Counted from the first letter of the stretch, positions 1 to 9,329 are shown. The stretch is 64,000 nucleotides of DNA from Enterococcus quebecensis (GCF_001730365.1 NZ_MIKB01000017.1:1-64000), one strand, 5' to 3'. Numbers and translations are program-made. Notes: generated from the sequence alone by a model not told the origin.

Positions 1-2
1 CT

Positions 3-233
3 GCCAGTAGTTTATTATACCGTTCTTATGATGTAGGGAAGGTTGTAGACACAAAGCTTAATGAACAAGGTATATCTATTTATGAACCGAGTAAATTAAG
101 TAATGGGCTGCATCAAGTAAATTTTACGCGAGATAAAGATAAAGAAGTGATTTTAAATGTATTGCCGGGAAGTGTTCGTGCCAATAAAGAATACACAACT
201 CAAATAATATGGACACTTGAAAATGGCCCCTGA
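3..233 (+). CDS. WxL-domain surface protein, C-terminal fragment
   Basis: This is the last 76 codons of a gene that begins before the window, read in frame from base 3 to the TGA at 231-233. The fragment ends in IIWTLENGP, which fits the distal W-x-L motif and short tail of the WxL domain. It is preceded by a beta-rich stretch containing VLPGSVRANKEYTTQ. WxL domains anchor proteins non-covalently to peptidoglycan in enterococci and lactobacilli, and such genes usually sit in clusters with DUF916 and LPXTG proteins. Those partners, if present, would lie to the left of the window. A strong terminator follows directly, so this is the last gene of its transcript. The family call rests only on the C-terminal motif. 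Confidence 0.7.
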   Translation, partial: ASSLLYRSYDVGKVVDTKLNEQGISIYEPSKLSNGLHQVNFTRDKDKEVILNVLPGSVRANKEYTTQIIWTLENGP

Positions 234-268
234 GGAAAGAGGAGGGGGAGGAAGAGAGTCATAAGATT

Positions 269-317
269 AACAAACTGTAGACAAAGCGTTTAAAAAACAC
301 TTTGTCTACAGTTTGTT
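269..317 (+). terminator. Terminator of the WxL gene
   Basis: An 18-bp perfect inverted repeat (269-286 with 300-317) with a 13-base loop lies 35 bases after the WxL stop codon. It is followed by a T-rich but interrupted tract. From here to the next terminator at 485 I see no gene. Confidence 0.75.
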
Positions 318-484
318 TGTGTACACTACAAATAAAAGGTTTATGAAGGCGATGAGGTAGAAAAAATTAATGATGTAAAGATTATCTTGGTAATCGCTCT
401 TTTGGTTTGATTTTTAGGTAGGATGTAAGGAAAAAAAGTAGCTAAGTTGATCTAGGAATGAGAGCACGAGTTCTTGCTTACTAA

Positions 485-523
485 AAAAAGTACGATGTCT
501 GATTTTTGGACATCGTACTTTTT
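485..523 (-). terminator. Terminator of recU-pbp1A
   Basis: A 15-bp inverted repeat (485-499 with 509-523) is flanked by A and T runs and begins two bases beyond the pbp1A stop codon. Reading on the minus strand it ends in a T tract, so it should stop the recU-pbp1A transcript. It could also act on the plus strand. Confidence 0.8.
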
Positions 524-525
524 CT

Positions 526-2844
526 TTAATCTGAAGACGAGCGTCTTCGGACTGCGTTATTTTGAACTACCGGATTTGATGGTTGCGTTGAGTCACTGCT
601 TGGCACTGTTTCAGACGACGTTGTTGGTTCCGATGGTTCAATTGATTGACTTGATGAATTTGGTATTTCGCTAGGTGGAGTTACTGGCGCTTCTGTTTGT
701 GAAGGGACAGTAGAGCTGCTTGTAGTTTCTGATGTTGTTGAACTTTCCGAACTGGAAGAAGTATCAGAACCAGAGTTTGAAGTGATGACTTGTTCCTCGT
801 AAGCACCCTTCACATATAGTTCGCCACCAGAGCGTACGACAGTGTCTGGCATGACCCAATCATCATTAGAGACACCTTCAGAGAGATAGGTCATCATTTG
901 TCTGTAAACATCAGAAGCCGTTCCCCAATATTCAAAAGGAATCGGGGTTAAGCGATTTTTGTAACCTGTCCAAACAGATACCGCATAATGAGGTGTATAA
1001 CCAACAAATGTACTGTCAGGAGCAATGCTAGATGATGCAGAGGCACCGATTTTTGCTAGATCATCGTCAGTATAATTCGCTGTTCCTGTTTTTCCAGCTT
1101 GAATTAATCCTGGTATATCTGCATTAAAGGCAGTACCACCACCGATAACATCTTTAAGCATATCTGTCATCATATAAGCAGTTGAATCTTTCATGGCACG
1201 TTTACTTTCAGTTTGAGTTACATCTTCCGAACCATCTTGATAGACAACTTTATTGACGTAATAAGGTTTATTGTATACCCCCATATTAGCAAATGAGGCG
1301 TACGCCGCTGCTAATTTTAGGGAAGAAACGCCGTATTTGTTTCCGCCTAAGTCAATAGTATTACTAGATATTGCATTGGCAGCAACGATTTGTTTAAATT
1401 CAATTCCTAAGTTTTTAAGGAAAGCAGCTGATTTATCACTACCGACCTCATCAAATGTTTGGATGGCCGTCGTATTACGAGAATGCATAATTGCCTTACG
1501 CATCGTAATGGCTCCATAATACTGCATATCTGCATTCGTAACAGGTATATTGGTTCCTTCGTAATTTGTTGGCTTATCTAGCATTATTCGTCCAGTGGAA
1601 TAATTCAAGTCTTCAATGGCAGGGCCGTAGTCAGCGATAGGTTTCATTGTTGAACCCACATCCCGATCTGTTTCTACAGCTAAGTTAGTACCTAGTTGTA
1701 CATCATCTGGTATGTTACGACCACCTATTTGTGCTTTTACTTGACCAGTTTTGACATCAATTACCGTTGAAGCCACTTGAAAGTCTTGGTCAGGATATTG
1801 AACGTATGTGTCACTATTGACAATATCATACAATCGTTTTTGTGCGTTCATGTCAAGGTTGGTGTGGATTTCTAGACCATCAGTGTAAACATTTTTACCC
1901 ATTTTTGAAACTTCATTGATGACTTCTTTAATGTAGTTATCAACGATTTTCCGATTGTCATTAGACTGTTTTAATGGCTGTAAGCCGTCATTTATTGGAG
2001 TAGCTTTGGCATCGTCATATTCTTTTTGCGTGATTTTATCATTTTCTTTCATAGTGTATAAAACAACGTCACGTCGTTCTTTGGCAATTTCTGGTTTTAC
2101 ATAAGGATCATAATCATTTGGAGCTTGAGGCATTCCAGCTAATAATGCAGTTTGTGGAAGCGATAACTCAGATAATGGTTTTCCATAATAAGTTTGTGCA
2201 GCAGTTTCCATACCATATAAACCATTTGCCATATAAACTTTATTGATGTAATAAGTTAAAATTTCTTCTTTTGATTTTTCTTTTTCTAATTGCATAGCAA
2301 GCCAAGCTTCTTGGGCTTTACGTTTTAGGTTTTGATCTTTTTCTTTTGTAGAAAAGTAAGAAAGTTTGATTAGTTGCTGAGTGAGTGTACTACCACCTTG
2401 AAGTCCGCCAGTTTTAAAGTTTGAAAAAGCTGATCCTAAAATTCGGATTGGATCGACTCCGCTATGTTTGTAAAAGCGTTTATCTTCAACTGATACAACA
2501 GCGTCTTTCAATAATTGAGGAACTTCTGTTGGTTTGATCATTTCACGTTTTTCTGCACCTAATTCTTCGAAAACTTCGTTGTTTGCATCATAAAGTTTAG
2601 AAGAAACAGTGGCACTTAGTTTCTCATCATCCAGTTTAGGTGCTTCTTTAGCATATGACCAAAAGAGGCCTAAGCCAGCTAGAAGCCCAATGATTCCAAG
2701 AAGAACTAATACCAGAAATAGTTTTAGTAAGATTCGTTTTTTCTTTGGTTTTTTACCACCATTAGAAGGGGTGTTTTCAGTGTTGTTAGAAGCAGGGGTA
2801 TGTCCATGCCTGGCAGCACGTGATCCTATTTCATCAGTTGTCAT
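526..2844 (-). CDS. pbp1A: Class A penicillin-binding protein 1A
   Basis: A bifunctional peptidoglycan polymerase of 772 residues, acting on lipid II outside the membrane. After a short cytoplasmic tail and one membrane anchor (about residues 38-60) comes the GT51 glycosyltransferase domain, with EDKRFYKHSG and GGSTLTQQLIK. The transpeptidase domain follows, with the SxxK serine in GSTMKP, SRN as the SxN motif and KTGTANY. The end is a Ser/Thr/Pro-rich, probably disordered tail. I place the start at the ATG at 2844 because AAAGGAG lies just upstream and homologues begin there. A longer reading frame to 2919 has no such site. The start overlaps the last 11 bases of recU, so the two genes are translationally coupled. 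recU-pbp1 is a conserved Firmicutes pair, and there is no sign of damage. Confidence 0.95.
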   Translation of the reverse strand: MTTDEIGSRAARHGHTPASNNTENTPSNGGKKPKKKRILLKLFLVLVLLGIIGLLAGLGLFWSYAKEAPKLDDEKLSATVSSKLYDANNEVFEELGAEKREMIKPTEVPQLLKDAVVSVEDKRFYKHSGVDPIRILGSAFSNFKTGGLQGGSTLTQQLIKLSYFSTKEKDQNLKRKAQEAWLAMQLEKEKSKEEILTYYINKVYMANGLYGMETAAQTYYGKPLSELSLPQTALLAGMPQAPNDYDPYVKPEIAKERRDVVLYTMKENDKITQKEYDDAKATPINDGLQPLKQSNDNRKIVDNYIKEVINEVSKMGKNVYTDGLEIHTNLDMNAQKRLYDIVNSDTYVQYPDQDFQVASTVIDVKTGQVKAQIGGRNIPDDVQLGTNLAVETDRDVGSTMKPIADYGPAIEDLNYSTGRIMLDKPTNYEGTNIPVTNADMQYYGAITMRKAIMHSRNTTAIQTFDEVGSDKSAAFLKNLGIEFKQIVAANAISSNTIDLGGNKYGVSSLKLAAAYASFANMGVYNKPYYVNKVVYQDGSEDVTQTESKRAMKDSTAYMMTDMLKDVIGGGTAFNADIPGLIQAGKTGTANYTDDDLAKIGASASSSIAPDSTFVGYTPHYAVSVWTGYKNRLTPIPFEYWGTASDVYRQMMTYLSEGVSNDDWVMPDTVVRSGGELYVKGAYEEQVITSNSGSDTSSSSESSTTSETTSSSTVPSQTEAPVTPPSEIPNSSSQSIEPSEPTTSSETVPSSDSTQPSNPVVQNNAVRRRSSSD

Positions 2845-3475
2845 TAAACGCAACTCCTTTGTTTGATTGAATATGTTGTTCGACTGCATCCAAATACGGG
2901 ACTCTAGGCGCAATGCCAATTCGGATTTCTATTCCATTATTTTCGATAATAGATAAAGGCAATGATTTTTTTCCAGTGCTTTCTTGTTCTGACCAACAGG
3001 TAACCAATTCTTCTCCACTAAAGAAGAAACACCTATTCAACGAAGAAAACCACAAAAGCACAAAGCAAATTCCTTTTTGCGCTAAACATTGCTGGATATG
3101 ATCAATCTGGTGCTGATGAAAATTTTTAAAAGGAAAAGATGTTTTATTTTTAGTTTCCTTTGCTTCAAAGTCCAGATAGTATCCATTGTAAACACCATTA
3201 TAATCAGTTGTTGAGGCTTGTCTAAAGTAAGCTTCTTTGATTACTGCAGCACTACGGCTGGGATAATCAACTTTAACAATTTGAACGGGAGTAGGCTTTT
3301 TGTGGATAACAGCTGTATTATGCATCAAATAATACGCATTACTTTTGTTGATTTCTTCTTCAAAATCCATTCCTCGTTTACCAAATTGAATTGATTTTTG
3401 GTTTTTTACTTGTTTTTTTGATTTCGGTACTTCATGATTATTATAGGGAGTACCATTAGGATAATGAAAAGCCAT
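2834..3475 (-). CDS. recU: Holliday junction resolvase RecU
   Basis: RecU cleaves Holliday junctions during recombination and chromosome segregation. The protein has 213 residues and starts MAFHYPNGTPYNN, the usual RecU N-terminus. It contains the nuclease core around YNGVYNGYYLDFEAKETKNK (D-x-E-x-K type) and the helix following FKNFHQHQIDHI. The start at 3475 is preceded by AGGAG at 10 bases. A longer frame to 3499 would begin inside that binding site, so I reject it. The gene is first in a two-gene operon with pbp1A and diverges from the ypsA-type gene at 3537. Complete, and of the length normal for the family. Confidence 0.95.
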   Translation of the reverse strand: MAFHYPNGTPYNNHEVPKSKKQVKNQKSIQFGKRGMDFEEEINKSNAYYLMHNTAVIHKKPTPVQIVKVDYPSRSAAVIKEAYFRQASTTDYNGVYNGYYLDFEAKETKNKTSFPFKNFHQHQIDHIQQCLAQKGICFVLLWFSSLNRCFFFSGEELVTCWSEQESTGKKSLPLSIIENNGIEIRIGIAPRVPYLDAVEQHIQSNKGVAFNDN

Positions 3476-3536
3476 TTCTATCACACTCCTAGCCAACATT
3501 ATAACAAAAAATCTTTATGAAAGAAAAGGAATGTCT

Positions 3537-4076
3537 ATGGAGAATGTAAAAACACTTTATGTGACTGGCTATAAAAGCTTTGAGATCGGGGCTTTTCAGG
3601 ACAATGACCCCAAAATAATAGTTATTAAAAAAGTATTAAAAAAAGAAATTATGGGTTATTTAGACACTGGATTGGAGTGGGTTTTAGTTTCTGGGAATCT
3701 TGGAACAGAAATCTGGGCAGCAGAAGTAGTGGCAGAATTGAAAAATGACTATCCAGAATTAAAGTTGGGACTGATTTATCCTTTTAAAGAATTTGGAAAT
3801 AATTGGAATGAAAAAAATCGTGGAAATTTAGAAAAAATTGAACTTTTAGCGGATTTTGTGGATTCAGTGAGTCATCAGCCATATAAATCACCAGCGCAAC
3901 TAAAAATGCATACACGCTTTTTATTAGAGCATTCAGGGGCTAGTTTGTTGGTCTATGATAAGGAATATCCAGGGAAGACGGAGTATTTTTTAAAAGATGC
4001 AGAACTTTTTTCAGAAAAATTTCCTTACGAAATTCGCTTAATAACAATGGATGATTTACAAAACTCGATGGAATAG
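3537..4076 (+). CDS. YpsA-like DUF1273 protein (SLOG fold)
   Basis: A 179-residue protein beginning MENVKTLYVTGYKSFE and typical of the DUF1273/YpsA family. These proteins have a Rossmann-like SLOG nucleotide-binding fold. Visible features are the N-terminal TGYKSFE, VLVSGNLGTEIWAAEV (glycine-rich loop) and GLIYPFKEFG. In Bacillus and Staphylococcus YpsA affects cell division and sits beside gpsB, as here. Its biochemical reaction is not known. Two ATGs are possible: the first (3531) directly touches the AAAGGA binding site, so I choose the second (3537), six bases from it. The gene lies between recU (divergent) and gpsB. Confidence 0.85.
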   Translation: MENVKTLYVTGYKSFEIGAFQDNDPKIIVIKKVLKKEIMGYLDTGLEWVLVSGNLGTEIWAAEVVAELKNDYPELKLGLIYPFKEFGNNWNEKNRGNLEKIELLADFVDSVSHQPYKSPAQLKMHTRFLLEHSGASLLVYDKEYPGKTEYFLKDAELFSEKFPYEIRLITMDDLQNSME

Positions 4077-4087
4077 TGAGAATCTGT

Positions 4088-4116
4088 TTGATTTTCTGCC
4101 GATTTTCAGATACAAT
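4088..4116 (+). promoter_or_regulatory. Promoter of gpsB
   Basis: TTGATT at 4088-4093 and TACAAT at 4111-4116 are separated by 17 bases. They lie about 60 bases before gpsB and just after the ypsA-type stop codon. This suggests gpsB has its own sigma-A promoter. Confidence 0.6.
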
Positions 4117-4174
4117 AATGCTGTTGAACTATGAACTTTTTATCCTATATCAAAGAAAATAACGAGGTGTAAGT

Positions 4175-4606
4175 ATGGCAAATTTAGTATACAGTCCAAA
4201 AGATATTTTACAAAAAGAATTTAAAACAAAAATGCGTGGGTATGATCCAGTTGAAGTTGATGAATTTTTAGATAATGTAATCAAAGATTATGAAGCATAC
4301 AACAAAGAACTCTTAACGTTACAAGAAGAAAACAACCGTTTGTTAGCTAAACTTGATCAAGCGTCTAAAGTACAGCAAGCAATGCCTCCTAGAGGTGGAC
4401 AAGAGATGCCTAAGAGTGCAGCTGTAACAAACTTCGATATCCTAAAACGTTTGTCTAATTTAGAGCGTGAAGTATTTGGTAAAAAATTAGATGACACTCC
4501 TGCGTCAAATCCAATTTCAGGTATGAGCCATTCTAATCCATATGAGAGCAGCTTGCATAATCCATACGAACGTGAAGTAGATAACTCTGAAACGCGTCAA
4601 TTTTAA
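4175..4606 (+). CDS. gpsB: Cell division regulator GpsB
   Basis: GpsB is a small DivIVA-related adaptor that links the divisome to penicillin-binding proteins, including PBP1-type enzymes. The 143-residue protein has the DivIVA-type N-terminal domain, with [18 protein letters not shown] and [18 protein letters not shown] coiled coil follows to about residue 70, then a polar linker. A short helical C-terminal segment with [17 protein letters not shown] is the trimerisation region. The start at 4175 follows a GAGGTG site. It is followed directly by rnpB, a synteny seen in many lactobacillales. Intact. Confidence 0.95.
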   Translation: MANLVYSPKDILQKEFKTKMRGYDPVEVDEFLDNVIKDYEAYNKELLTLQEENNRLLAKLDQASKVQQAMPPRGGQEMPKSAAVTNFDILKRLSNLEREVFGKKLDDTPASNPISGMSHSNPYESSLHNPYEREVDNSETRQF

Positions 4607-4620
4607 TTAATCAAATCAAG

Positions 4621-5058
4621 TATTTTGTAATTTTCGGGTGATCGCGGTTTGAATTATTCAGGCTGAGGAAAGTCCATGCTCGCACAGGCTGAGATGTCTG
4701 TAGTGTTCGTGCTTAGCGAAATCATAAGCTAAGGTACTTAATCTAGTAAAATCTTTTGGTTTTTTGATCAAATTATTTTTACTTTTAAGAGTAACGGCAG
4801 GAAAAATGACTAAGGTTTCGGCTATGTCAAAGTACCCTTGAAAGTGCCACAGTGACGAAGCAATTTTGGAAACGAAATTGGTGGAACGCGGTAAACCCCT
4901 CGAGCGAGCAACCCAAACAATGGTAGGGGCGCTCTTCTAAAGGAAATGAACGAGTAGAAGAGGCAGATTAATTTCTGCAGATAGATGATGACCGTCGAGT
5001 GTCTTTCCCTGAGAGACATTCGATACAGAACATGGCTTACAGAAAATTACAAGTATTC
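4621..5058 (+). ncRNA. rnpB: RNase P RNA, class B
   Basis: The catalytic RNA of RNase P, which matures tRNA 5' ends. Conserved blocks can be read directly: GAGGAAAGTCCATGCTCGC near 4665, ACGGCAGGAAAAATGAC near 4793, and CCTTGAAAGTGCCACAGTG near 4840. GTGGAACGCGGTAAACCCC lies near 4881, the GATAGATGATGACCG block near 4980, and ACATGGCTTACAG near 5030. The 5' and 3' ends pair (4625-4635 with 5042-5052), giving helix P1. The layout matches Bacillus-type (class B) RNA. The ends are estimated from P1 and could shift by a few bases. Confidence 0.95.
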
Positions 5059-5065
5059 AGGATGA

Positions 5066-5095
5066 CCTTCCAACTTTGTTGTGAAGGCTTTTTTT
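5066..5095 (+). terminator. Terminator of rnpB
   Basis: CCTTC-CAAC pairs with GTTG-T-GAAGG around a three-base loop (5066-5087), followed by a run of seven T residues. It lies about ten bases past the rnpB P1 helix. Confidence 0.75.
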
Positions 5096-5175
5096 AAAGT
5101 AAGAGATACTCATAAGTAGTTAAAAATAGTCGAACAAATCAGTTCTTAAAACGTATAAGAACAAGAGGAGATATC

Positions 5176-6339
5176 ATGACAAAAGAAAAAACATTTAAAC
5201 TTGTTGCTACAGCAGCAAGTGGATTAGAAGCATTAGTGGGGAAAGAATTACGTGATTTAGGTATCCCCTGTGAAGTAGAGAACGGAAAAGCGTTATTTGA
5301 AGGAACTATGGAGACGATTGCTACAGCTAATTTATGGTTAAGAACAGCTGACCGTGTGAAAATCATCGTCGGTGAATTTGATGCATTCAGTTTTGATGAA
5401 TTATTCGAAAAAGTTAAAGCATTACCTTGGGAAGATTATTTACCAATGGATGCAGAATTTCCCGTAGCAGGAAAATCAATTAAATCCAAACTGTACAGCA
5501 CACCCGATTGTCAATCAATTACCAAAAAAGCGATCGTAAACCGCTTGAGAGAAGTGTATCATCGTCCTGCAACAGTACCTTTAGCTGAAACTGGTGCTTT
5601 TTTTCAATTAGAAGTTGCACTTTTAAAAGATCATGTAACGTTGACCATTGATACGACAGGACCAAGTTTATTTAAACGAGGATATCGAATCGAAAAAGGT
5701 GGAGCACCGTTAAAAGAGAACATGGCTGCTGCCTTAGTGACGTTGACAAATTGGCGTAAAGACCGTCCTTTCTATGATCCAGTGTGTGGTTCTGGTACGA
5801 TTTGTATTGAAGCAGCTTTGATCGGACATAATATTGCACCAGGATTTAACCGTGAATTTGTTTGTGAAACATGGGATTGGTTTGATGCATCTATCTTTGA
5901 AAAGGTTCGTAAAGAAGCAGATGAAAAAGCAGATTATGATATTGAACTAGATATTATGGGGTCAGACATCAATGGGAAAATGATCGACATTGCCAAAGCA
6001 AATGCAGAAGAAATCGGGCTAGGAGATTCAATTACATTTAAGCAATTAGCCTTGAGAGATTTTACTACAGAAAAAGAGTATGGCGTAATGGTAGCAAATC
6101 CGCCTTATGGAGAGCGTTTAGGTGAAGAAGAATCTGTTCGTAAATTATATAAAGAAATGGGAGAAGTCTTCCGCCCACTAAAAACGTGGAGTAAATATAT
6201 TTTAACGAGTGATTTAACATTTGAGCAATATTATGGTGCAAAAGCGACGAAAAAAAGAAAGTTGTATAATGGGGCATTACGTACTGATCTGTTCCAATAT
6301 TGGGGAGAAAGACCGCCTAGAAAACCAAGAGAAGAGTAG
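5176..6339 (+). CDS. THUMP-domain RNA methyltransferase (YpsC/RlmL-N type)
   Basis: A class I SAM-dependent RNA guanine-N2 methyltransferase family member of 387 residues. The N-terminal ferredoxin-like and THUMP region covers about residues 1-160, with LVATAASGLEALVGKELRDL. The Rossmann domain carries FYDPVCGSGTICIEAALIG (motif I) and the catalytic NPPYGERLGEE (N-P-P-Y). It is often called an N6-adenine DNA methylase in databases, but the THUMP domain argues for an rRNA substrate near the RlmL site of 23S rRNA. The start at 5176 has GAGGAG upstream. The next gene starts only 9 bases after its stop, so the two are probably co-transcribed. Confidence 0.85.
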   Translation: MTKEKTFKLVATAASGLEALVGKELRDLGIPCEVENGKALFEGTMETIATANLWLRTADRVKIIVGEFDAFSFDELFEKVKALPWEDYLPMDAEFPVAGKSIKSKLYSTPDCQSITKKAIVNRLREVYHRPATVPLAETGAFFQLEVALLKDHVTLTIDTTGPSLFKRGYRIEKGGAPLKENMAAALVTLTNWRKDRPFYDPVCGSGTICIEAALIGHNIAPGFNREFVCETWDWFDASIFEKVRKEADEKADYDIELDIMGSDINGKMIDIAKANAEEIGLGDSITFKQLALRDFTTEKEYGVMVANPPYGERLGEEESVRKLYKEMGEVFRPLKTWSKYILTSDLTFEQYYGAKATKKRKLYNGALRTDLFQYWGERPPRKPREE

Positions 6340-6348
6340 GAGAAGCGT

Positions 6349-7848
6349 ATGAAAGAACAGGAATTTTTACAAGAGCTAAAAGAAATCCAAATGTTGACTG
6401 AAGCGTTGGGATTACTTGAGTGGGATAGCCAAACAGGAATGCCAGAAGCGAGCAGTGAATTTAGAGGAGAAGTTGTCGGTTACTTGTCAGGGATGGCTTT
6501 TGAGCGCAGTGTTGGTCCTAAAGTTCAAGAAGCATTAGCTTATTTTGATACTCACACGGACGAACTATCAGAAGTTGGTATGTCTGTTTATAAAAAGGTT
6601 AAAGAAGAGTACGAGCTGAATCATAGTATTCCAGCTGAACGGATGCAGGCATACAACACAGCCCTAACCAATGCTCATACAGCTTGGCTACAGGCTAGAA
6701 AATCTAAAGATTTTAACAAGATGAAAGCAGAAATTCAAACAATCATTGATTTCTTAAAAGAATTTATTCCATATTGGAAAAAAGATGAGGCGACAAATTA
6801 TGATGTGTTGCTAAATCAATATGAGCCTGGATTAAGTGTTGAAAAATTAGATCAAATTTTTGAGCAATTAAAAATAGGGATTATGGAAATAAGAGCAACA
6901 ATTGCTGAAAAAGGGACTGTCCCGCGTACAGATTTCTTATATAGACGAGTAACAAAAGAGCAACAAAGAAAATTCGTGTCTGGTATAGCAGAAAAAATTG
7001 GTTATGATTTTTCTCGTGGACGTTTAGATGATACGGTACATCCATTTATGTTGGCTTTGAACCGTACTGACGCACGAATTACTACTCGTTGGGACGAAAA
7101 CAATTTTTCGATGGCGACTTTTGGTGTGATTCATGAAGCGGGTCACGGAATTTATGAACAAAGTATAGATGCTAAATATGATTACACACCACTTTCAACA
7201 GGTGCATCTATGGGGATTCATGAATCTCAGTCATTATTCAATGAAATTATTATTGGGAGCAATAAGCAGTTCTGGAAAAAACAGTTCCCATTTTTCAAAG
7301 AATGTACTGAGGGAACATTTGATGATATTGATTTTGAGACTTTCTACGATTCATTAAAGGAAACAAAAGCTAGTTTAGTTAGAATCGAAGCAGATAGTTT
7401 AACTTATCCATTGCATATTATTATTCGTTATGAAATTGAGAAGATGATTTTTAATGAAGATATTTCCGTTGATGAGCTTTCGCAAGTTTGGAATGATAAG
7501 TATGATGAATATTTAGGTATTCGACCAGAAAATGACTTAGAAGGAATTGTTCAAGATGTTCATTGGTCTGGTGGTAGCTTTGGATACTTCCCGTCATATG
7601 CTTTAGGTTATATGTATGCAGCACAACTTCAACATGCAATGCAAAAAGAAATTGATGTAGATAATGTTCTATCGAGCGAAGATTACTCTCCAATCAAAAA
7701 TTGGTTAACACAGCATATCCATCAATACGGAGCATCAAGAAAACCAAATCAATTGATTCTAGATGCAACGGGTGAACCATTGAATCCGCAATACTTGATT
7801 GACTACATGAAATCGATCTATTATGATGTGTACAAAATTAAAGAATAG
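6349..7848 (+). CDS. Metallocarboxypeptidase, family M32
   Basis: A zinc carboxypeptidase of 499 residues, the normal length for M32 (thermostable carboxypeptidase 1, YpwA-type). It removes C-terminal residues from peptides in the cytoplasm. The active site HEAGH lies in GVIHEAGHGIYEQ near residue 262. The third ligand region is GIHESQSLFNE about 30 residues later. Family features such as YEPGLSVEKLDQIF, DDTVHPF and the C-terminal HWSGGSFGYFPSYALG are present. It follows the THUMP methyltransferase closely and ends 48 bases before dnaD. Complete, with no unusual substitution that I can see. Confidence 0.93.
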   Translation: MKEQEFLQELKEIQMLTEALGLLEWDSQTGMPEASSEFRGEVVGYLSGMAFERSVGPKVQEALAYFDTHTDELSEVGMSVYKKVKEEYELNHSIPAERMQAYNTALTNAHTAWLQARKSKDFNKMKAEIQTIIDFLKEFIPYWKKDEATNYDVLLNQYEPGLSVEKLDQIFEQLKIGIMEIRATIAEKGTVPRTDFLYRRVTKEQQRKFVSGIAEKIGYDFSRGRLDDTVHPFMLALNRTDARITTRWDENNFSMATFGVIHEAGHGIYEQSIDAKYDYTPLSTGASMGIHESQSLFNEIIIGSNKQFWKKQFPFFKECTEGTFDDIDFETFYDSLKETKASLVRIEADSLTYPLHIIIRYEIEKMIFNEDISVDELSQVWNDKYDEYLGIRPENDLEGIVQDVHWSGGSFGYFPSYALGYMYAAQLQHAMQKEIDVDNVLSSEDYSPIKNWLTQHIHQYGASRKPNQLILDATGEPLNPQYLIDYMKSIYYDVYKIKE

Positions 7849-7896
7849 TGGGTTTGATAAATATATCTATCTAGTACTAGAAAGCAGGGAGCGGTT

Positions 7897-8613
7897 ATGT
7901 TATCAATCAATGAGTATCTAAAAGCTGGTGAAACAACTGTCTCCAACTTGGTAATCGAGAACTATCAGAAAATTGGTTTAACCGATGAAGAATTTTTATT
8001 TTGGCTACAATTGTTCCGTTTACAAGCAAAAGGAGATTTATTTCCTGATTTAGCGGAGATCAGTCAAATCATGGGGAAACCAATTGATGTTATTTATAAG
8101 CTTTTGAATCAGCTTGTTTCCCGTGGGTTTTTGATTATCCAAACAAAGCAAAATGAGCAAGGGCAAATGATGGATACGTACGATTTGTTGCCGATTTTTG
8201 ATAAAATTACTCTTTTACAACAAAGGCAGACAGAGAAAGAAAAAGAAGTGACGTCAGAAGAAACAATCAAACAACTCTATCAAGGGTTTGAAAAAGAGTT
8301 TGGGCGTCAATTATCTCCAATCGAATTAGAGATGATTGGACAGTGGCTAGAAATAGATCAGTATAAACCAGAGCTTATTCGGTTAGCTTTAAGAGAGGCT
8401 GTGTTGAATCAAGCCTATAGTTTAAAATACATTGATCGGATTTTGCTTGCGTGGGAACGTAAAAATATCACAACAAAAGAACAAGTCGCTGAAGATCAAA
8501 AACGCAGAAAACAGACATTGATTCAAAAAGAAATTGAGGAACAAGGTGCTGTTAATGAGCCGATTCCAAAAGTTACCTTACACAATTGGCTTAATCCAGA
8601 AGATAGTGAGTAG
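7897..8613 (+). CDS. dnaD: DNA replication initiation protein DnaD
   Basis: DnaD helps load the replicative helicase at oriC and at restart sites. The 238-residue protein has an N-terminal winged-helix domain to about residue 100, with LSINEYLKAGETTVSNLVI and FPDLAEISQIMG. The C-terminal DnaB_2 domain has LYQGFEKEFGRQLSPIELEMI and YSLKYIDRILLAWERKNI. The tail is charged and ends in HNWLNPEDSE. AGGGAG precedes the ATG at 7897. nth follows 11 bases after the stop, the usual dnaD-nth pairing of Firmicutes. Confidence 0.95.
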   Translation: MLSINEYLKAGETTVSNLVIENYQKIGLTDEEFLFWLQLFRLQAKGDLFPDLAEISQIMGKPIDVIYKLLNQLVSRGFLIIQTKQNEQGQMMDTYDLLPIFDKITLLQQRQTEKEKEVTSEETIKQLYQGFEKEFGRQLSPIELEMIGQWLEIDQYKPELIRLALREAVLNQAYSLKYIDRILLAWERKNITTKEQVAEDQKRRKQTLIQKEIEEQGAVNEPIPKVTLHNWLNPEDSE

Positions 8614-8624
8614 GAGGTAGGTAG

Positions 8625-9272
8625 ATGCTTTCAAAAGAAAAAACGATGGAAGCGATAGAAATCATGTATGATATGTTTCCAGATGCTGCATGCGAACTTA
8701 CTCATAAAAGTCCGTTTCAATTGCTGATTGCTGTTATTTTAAGTGCTCAGGCGACCGATATTTCTGTAAATAAGGCAACACCTGCATTATTTGCAGCATA
8801 TCCAACCCCTGAAACGCTTGCGGCAGCTCCTGTTGAAGATATCATTCAAAAGATTAAAACGATTGGTTTATATCGAAATAAAGCGAAAAACATTAAAGCG
8901 TGTGCAGCTCAACTATTGGAACGTTATAATGGTGAAGTTCCTAAAACGAGAGAAGAGTTGACGTCTCTTCCTGGTGTAGGTCGTAAAACGGCGAATGTCG
9001 TGATGGGTGATGCTTTTGGTGAACCTGCGATTGCAGTGGATACTCATGTAGAACGGGTGTCAAAACGTTTACGAATTTGTAAGCTAGATGCTAGTGTCAT
9101 GGAAGTTGAACAGACATTGATGCGGAAAATACCTAAAGAATTATGGGTTAAAACCCATCATACGATGATATTTTTCGGCCGATATCACTGTTTAGCTAGA
9201 AATCCAAAATGTGATATTTGTCCATTGTTATCTATGTGTCAAGAAGGTAAAACAAGGATGAGTGGAAAGTAA
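8625..9272 (+). CDS. nth: Endonuclease III
   Basis: A base-excision repair DNA glycosylase/AP lyase for oxidised pyrimidines, 215 residues. The helix-hairpin-helix motif is LPGVGRKTANVV. The catalytic lysine of the HhH-GPD family is expected in this hairpin and the aspartate in VDTHVERVSKRL. The C-terminal 4Fe-4S cluster ligands are CLARNPKCDICPLLSMC (C-x6-C-x2-C-x5-C). It follows dnaD in the same operon and is terminated by the hairpin at 9275-9321. Confidence 0.96.
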   Translation: MLSKEKTMEAIEIMYDMFPDAACELTHKSPFQLLIAVILSAQATDISVNKATPALFAAYPTPETLAAAPVEDIIQKIKTIGLYRNKAKNIKACAAQLLERYNGEVPKTREELTSLPGVGRKTANVVMGDAFGEPAIAVDTHVERVSKRLRICKLDASVMEVEQTLMRKIPKELWVKTHHTMIFFGRYHCLARNPKCDICPLLSMCQEGKTRMSGK

Positions 9273-9274
9273 TT

Positions 9275-9321
9275 AAAAAGAGCTTAAAGTAAACATTTTG
9301 TGTTTACTTTAAGCTCTTTTT
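9275..9321 (+). terminator. Bidirectional terminator between nth and the GdpD gene
   Basis: A 21-bp perfect inverted repeat (9275-9295 with 9301-9321) with a five-base loop, flanked by A and T runs. It lies between convergent genes and should serve both. Confidence 0.9.
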
Positions 9322-9329
9322 TGTTGGTT

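Noticed and set aside
4822-5019. ORF on the minus strand over rnpB
   Set aside because: It lies inside the conserved RNase P RNA and matches no protein.
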